From contig NZ_CADIKL010000055.1 in the NCBI RefSeq assembly GCF_902859945.1, positions 1 through 46,241 on the forward strand: a DNA stretch of 46,241 nucleotides. Reading direction: 5' to 3'. Source of the DNA: Paraburkholderia caffeinitolerans. Its GTDB lineage: Bacteria > Pseudomonadota > Gammaproteobacteria > Burkholderiales > Burkholderiaceae. Each line of letters starts with the position of its first letter. Position 1 is the first letter of the stretch. A program made the translations under genes and the position numbers. The notes below the pieces were generated by a model. That model saw only the letters and a list, made by a program, of their open reading frames with translations, had not been told where the DNA came from and searched no databases. Of the stretch, positions 43,518-46,241 are shown one piece after another.

Positions 43518-44516
43518 CTACTTGCGCTTCGTCTGCTGTTTTGTCCGGTTGCTCCGCCGCGCGCTGAGAGCGACGGCTGCGTCGGCGTGGGCCTCGCAGA
43601 TCCCCATTGCCCGTGCCAATGCGGGAGAGAGCGTTGCACGCAGATGCGCAAGCAAGGTGCGCACCTTGGCGTCGAGGTAGCGCCGCGAAGGATAGACGGC
43701 ATAAACCGAGAACGGACGCAGATGGATCTGCGGCAGGACGCGCCTGAGCTTGCCACTCGCGAGATCGTCAGCCACCGAATAGGTGGCAAGCGTGCCAATG
43801 CCCGCTCCGGCCAGAATCGCCGCCCGCAACGCCTCGGGCGAGTTTGCCCGGAACGGCGTGCGCGTAATGGTCCAGACGTGGGTGTCGGCTCCCTGTTGCA
43901 GATGCCATTCGTCGGGCGGCGCGACGGGGCTTTCGAGTTGCAGCAGTGCATGATTGGCCAGATCGGTCAGCTTTCGCGGATAGCCACGCTGCTTGAGATA
44001 TGACTCGGAGGCAACCGGCACTGCGTACGCCGCGCCCAACGCTTGCGAGATATAGGCAGAGTCCGGCAACTGGGTGGCCGAGACGATCGAAAGGTCGTAG
44101 CCGTCCTCGACAAGGCTCGGCATGCTCTGCTCGACCTTGAGTTCGACGGAAACATCGGGAAATGCCTGCTGATAGCTCGCAAGCACCTGCGCCACGCAGC
44201 TGTACGCCAGCCCCGGTGCCGAATGCACGCGGATACGCCCCGATGGCTTCTGGGTGGCGTTGCGCGCTTCGTCCGTCGCGTTGTCGAGTTCGCCGAGGAT
44301 CGCCTTTGCGCGCTCGTAGAACCGTGCGCCCACGTCGGTCACGGAAAGGTGGCGCGTCGTGCGATGCAATACGACCGCCTGCAACTCCTCTTCCAGCGAA
44401 GATACGGCGCGGGAAATCTGGGCAGCAGTGGAGTCGTTTTCTTTTGCGACCGCGGTGAACGACCCTGCCTCGACGACACGAACGAATATGCGCAGGTGAT
44501 TCAGGAAGTCGGCCAT
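43518..44516 (-). CDS. LysR-type transcriptional regulator
   Basis: 332 residues. The N-terminal winged helix-turn-helix is MADFLNHLRIFVRVVEAGSF, then STAAQISRAVSSLEEELQAV. The effector domain follows, with an extra basic C-terminal tail (NRTKQQTKRK). It lies 174 bp upstream of the DUF4148-hydrolase-AEC-SDR genes on the same strand and is their likely regulator. I see no Shine-Dalgarno sequence before its start, but the MADFLNHLRIF start is typical. Confidence 0.9.
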   Translation of the reverse strand: MADFLNHLRIFVRVVEAGSFTAVAKENDSTAAQISRAVSSLEEELQAVVLHRTTRHLSVTDVGARFYERAKAILGELDNATDEARNATQKPSGRIRVHSAPGLAYSCVAQVLASYQQAFPDVSVELKVEQSMPSLVEDGYDLSIVSATQLPDSAYISQALGAAYAVPVASESYLKQRGYPRKLTDLANHALLQLESPVAPPDEWHLQQGADTHVWTITRTPFRANSPEALRAAILAGAGIGTLATYSVADDLASGKLRRVLPQIHLRPFSVYAVYPSRRYLDAKVRTLLAHLRATLSPALARAMGICEAHADAAVALSARRSNRTKQQTKRK

Positions 44517-44596
44517 ACTGGAGGACCCATTTTATTGCTCGACTAGCCAAAGAGAGCGTCACCTGGCTGGTCACGCAACCAAGCCGCTAATCTAAA

Positions 44597-44619
44597 GCGT
44601 TGTGGAGTTAACACAACGC
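44597..44619 (-). terminator. Hairpin downstream of the AraC-family gene
   Basis: GCGTTGTG and CACAACGC form a perfect 8-bp stem around a 7-nt loop, 21 bp past the AraC stop on the minus strand, followed by TTTAGATT. A weak intrinsic terminator is most likely; an operator for the LysR gene 80 bp downstream is the alternative. Confidence 0.55.
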
Positions 44620-44639
44620 AGAATCAGGACCGATTCTCC

Positions 44640-45638
44640 TTACGAGCCAGAATTCTCTGCGTCATCGGGCGAGCGTTGATCCTCATTCCGTATGCGCGAC
44701 GGCGTCATGCCGTAGCGGCCCGATATGACGCGGCTGAAATGCGACGGATCGGCGAATCCAGCGCGCCGGCCTATCTCCGCAAGGCTTAGGCGACGGCCGA
44801 CGCTCGAGCGAATCATCCGCACAGCTACCGCCGCCCGGCGGTCGATCAGGAGCTTGCCGAACGTCTCGTTGTGTGCCGCGAGCGTCCGGTGCAAACTACG
44901 CACTGAAATATTGAGTTCCCTGGCGATGTCGGCGGCGCAGACACCCTGCTCAGCGCTGCGCTGGGCGATGCAGTCGCGAATGCGCCGAAGCAGCGAGTCG
45001 TCGCGGCGCTGCGCAACAGCGGCTGGTAGATCGCGCTCAGCGGCGATCAGCGCCAGCAGGGCGCCAATGTGATCGGTCAGGACTGACACGGGCAACGGCG
45101 CTGCCTCGATCACCTCGGGCGAAAGCTCGGCCAGATAGACACCCAGCGCACGCCCCCATCCCGAAGTCGAAGCAATACGGCGCCCAACCAGCGCTTCAGG
45201 CGCCGGTATCCACTGGCGCAGCCAGGCCGGCGAAAATTTGAAATGGGCGACGTCGTAACGACCGGCAATCTCGACCATAAAATCCAGGCGCGAGTCCACA
45301 ATCATCATCTCACCGGGCAGTAGGCGAACGAGTTCACGATGGCGTGTATTCCATGCGGACGACAGATTGACTATCAAATGCCACGAGTGCTCGAGAGCGC
45401 GGTCGGCGTGGAACGGGTCCCGGCGAACACTGTGCGAAGAGCCGCTTTGCCGGATCACGGAGACGGGGCCTACTGATGCCGCGGTCATGTGTGATTCGAA
45501 TGTGCGCGGGTCTCCGGCAATCAGCCGCATCGGCGTAAGTGCAGTGGATAGTGCGTTCGCATAGTACTCAAATCGCATGGCTGGTTCGACTTCGCTGGTC
45601 GACCAATGGCAAAGAGAAGTGTTTGTCGTAATTGTCAT
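44640..45638 (-). CDS. AraC/XylS-type transcriptional regulator
   Basis: 332 residues from the ATG at 45638 (MTITTNTSLCHWSTSEVEPA), with GGGG upstream; an in-frame TTG at 45650 is less likely. The N-terminal half is an AraC-binding-like domain (residues about 20-190). The C-terminal 100 residues carry two helix-turn-helix units, ADIARELNISVRSLHRTLAA and LAEIGRRAGFADPSHFSRVI, with FxxxxGxTPSxxR at the end. The target is unknown; possibly the neighbouring LysR-controlled genes or distant ones. Confidence 0.92.
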   Translation of the reverse strand: MTITTNTSLCHWSTSEVEPAMRFEYYANALSTALTPMRLIAGDPRTFESHMTAASVGPVSVIRQSGSSHSVRRDPFHADRALEHSWHLIVNLSSAWNTRHRELVRLLPGEMMIVDSRLDFMVEIAGRYDVAHFKFSPAWLRQWIPAPEALVGRRIASTSGWGRALGVYLAELSPEVIEAAPLPVSVLTDHIGALLALIAAERDLPAAVAQRRDDSLLRRIRDCIAQRSAEQGVCAADIARELNISVRSLHRTLAAHNETFGKLLIDRRAAVAVRMIRSSVGRRLSLAEIGRRAGFADPSHFSRVISGRYGMTPSRIRNEDQRSPDDAENSGS

Positions 45639-46167
45639 CTCAGACCCCAAGGCTACTCACGCTACACGAATATCATGCGGAATCGAGTATAGAGCGTCTT
45701 CGCACTTCGATGGGACATGTGCGCATCATTTGTCGGACAATATCTGCCACCCCCGTGGCACGTTCAGTCAACCGTTGCCCGTCTAAATGGCACCCAGCGA
45801 CCAGAAATGCCGCTGGCCAGCCGATACGATGAACTCGCATCACTGCTTTTCCGCTATCAAGTCACGAACGCACCTGCGAGCTGAATGGTGTCGCGCCCGT
45901 TCGCTGTGTCCGACTCATTCGACGGGCTGCAGCCGAACTTCTGCGTGGACTTCTGCCGACCATATCATCGTTGCTTCCGACCATGGCAGGCAACTACTTC
46001 ATGGTCGCGATAGGCCGACTTTACCAACGTCAGACAGCAGGGTTCGCACCAATCTTAAGTTATGCCAGGTTATCGCCAGAGACCCGAGGATCGAACTGCA
46101 GGACACGTCGAATACCCCGGGGCTTCGAGCTACTGACGTGTGCACCAAATAGTGCGTGGTGCGTTAT
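45639..46167. other. Intergenic stretch, no supported gene
   Basis: 529 bp. Several overlapping open frames on the plus strand are short and lack starts or similarity. It should hold the AraC promoter near its left side and the left end of the IS630 element near its right side; I could not place that end. Confidence 0.45.
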
Positions 46168-46241
46168 ATGGGCATGAAGACAAAACCTGATGCCCGAAAA
46201 CTGGATGGAGCCACCCAAGCCCACCTGAGAAAGCTCGTGGT
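46168..46241 (+). CDS. IS630-family transposase, N-terminal fragment at window edge
   Basis: Only the first 24 codons are visible: MGMKTKPDARKLDGATQAHL and a few more. KTKPDARKLDxxTxxxLR is the standard start of IS630-family transposases (helix-turn-helix part). ATG at 46174 is an equally good start. The gene runs off the right edge. Confidence 0.75.
   Translation, partial: MGMKTKPDARKLDGATQAHLRKLV

Noticed and set aside
44597..44619. Inverted repeat near the LysR gene as another recombinase arm site, since it shares GTTGTG/CACAAC with 14160-14193
   Set aside because: It lies 30 kb away directly behind the AraC stop and forms a tight hairpin; a terminator is simpler.
1..46241. CRISPR arrays, tRNA or rRNA genes
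   Set aside because: No regularly spaced repeats with unique spacers and no recognisable tRNA arms or rRNA segments were seen on reading through the sequence.

Overview
The window looks like part of a Burkholderiaceae genome (Paraburkholderia, Caballeronia or Burkholderia). The evidence is high GC, a DUF4148 secreted protein, H-NS proteins with a lysine/alanine-rich tail, an imuA-imuB-dnaE2 SOS mutagenesis set, many LysR regulators, and detoxification or aromatic-type enzymes. The genus is inference. Layout is dense and accessory in character up to about 31.5 kb, then more like ordinary metabolic chromosome.

1-5.7 kb: the 3' part of an MmeI-type adenine methyltransferase/restriction protein faces a seven-gene minus-strand operon. 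That operon holds an HEPN-like protein, a cyclic-phosphate-processing receiver (cREC) protein, a possible uracil-DNA-glycosylase-fold protein, a HExxH metallopeptidase-like protein, a membrane protein and two unknowns. It reads like a conflict or defence cassette. 5.7-8.2 kb: a cold-shock gene with a clear terminator, small unknown genes, and a 24-bp perfect palindrome.

8.18-14.24 kb: the main discovery. A 6,048-bp element encodes only four translationally coupled genes: three tyrosine recombinases and a small TnpC/GmtX-like protein. It sits inside another gene. Both junctions carry the same 6-bp core CCGCAT followed inward by matching inverted repeats (TACGCGCAAG / TATGCGCAAG). Removing one core-to-core unit rejoins the two gene halves in frame, giving a 460-codon protein with two related helix-turn-helix-like modules.

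14.2-21.6 kb: small Burkholderia-type unknown genes, two H-NS family proteins, and a Xre-RES toxin-antitoxin pair with a double palindromic operator. 21.9-29.1 kb: SOS mutasome. imuA-imuB have a near-perfect LexA box. dnaE2 has its own perfect LexA box but is broken by a single in-frame amber codon. Three unrelated minus-strand genes lie between imuB and dnaE2. 29.3-31.5 kb: an intact IS1182-family element beside a decayed gene with two stops and a frameshift.

31.5-45.6 kb: a DHA2 drug exporter, an NDH-2-like flavoprotein, a CMD/cupin pair, a LysR-controlled set (NAD(P)H oxidoreductase, dihydroxyacetophenone-dioxygenase-like cupin, alpha/beta hydrolase, GST, VOC protein), and a convergent minus-strand set (DUF4148, fluoroacetate-dehalogenase-like hydrolase, AEC transporter, SDR) behind a second LysR and an AraC regulator. 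The right edge cuts into an IS630-family transposase. No rRNA, tRNA or CRISPR array was recognised.
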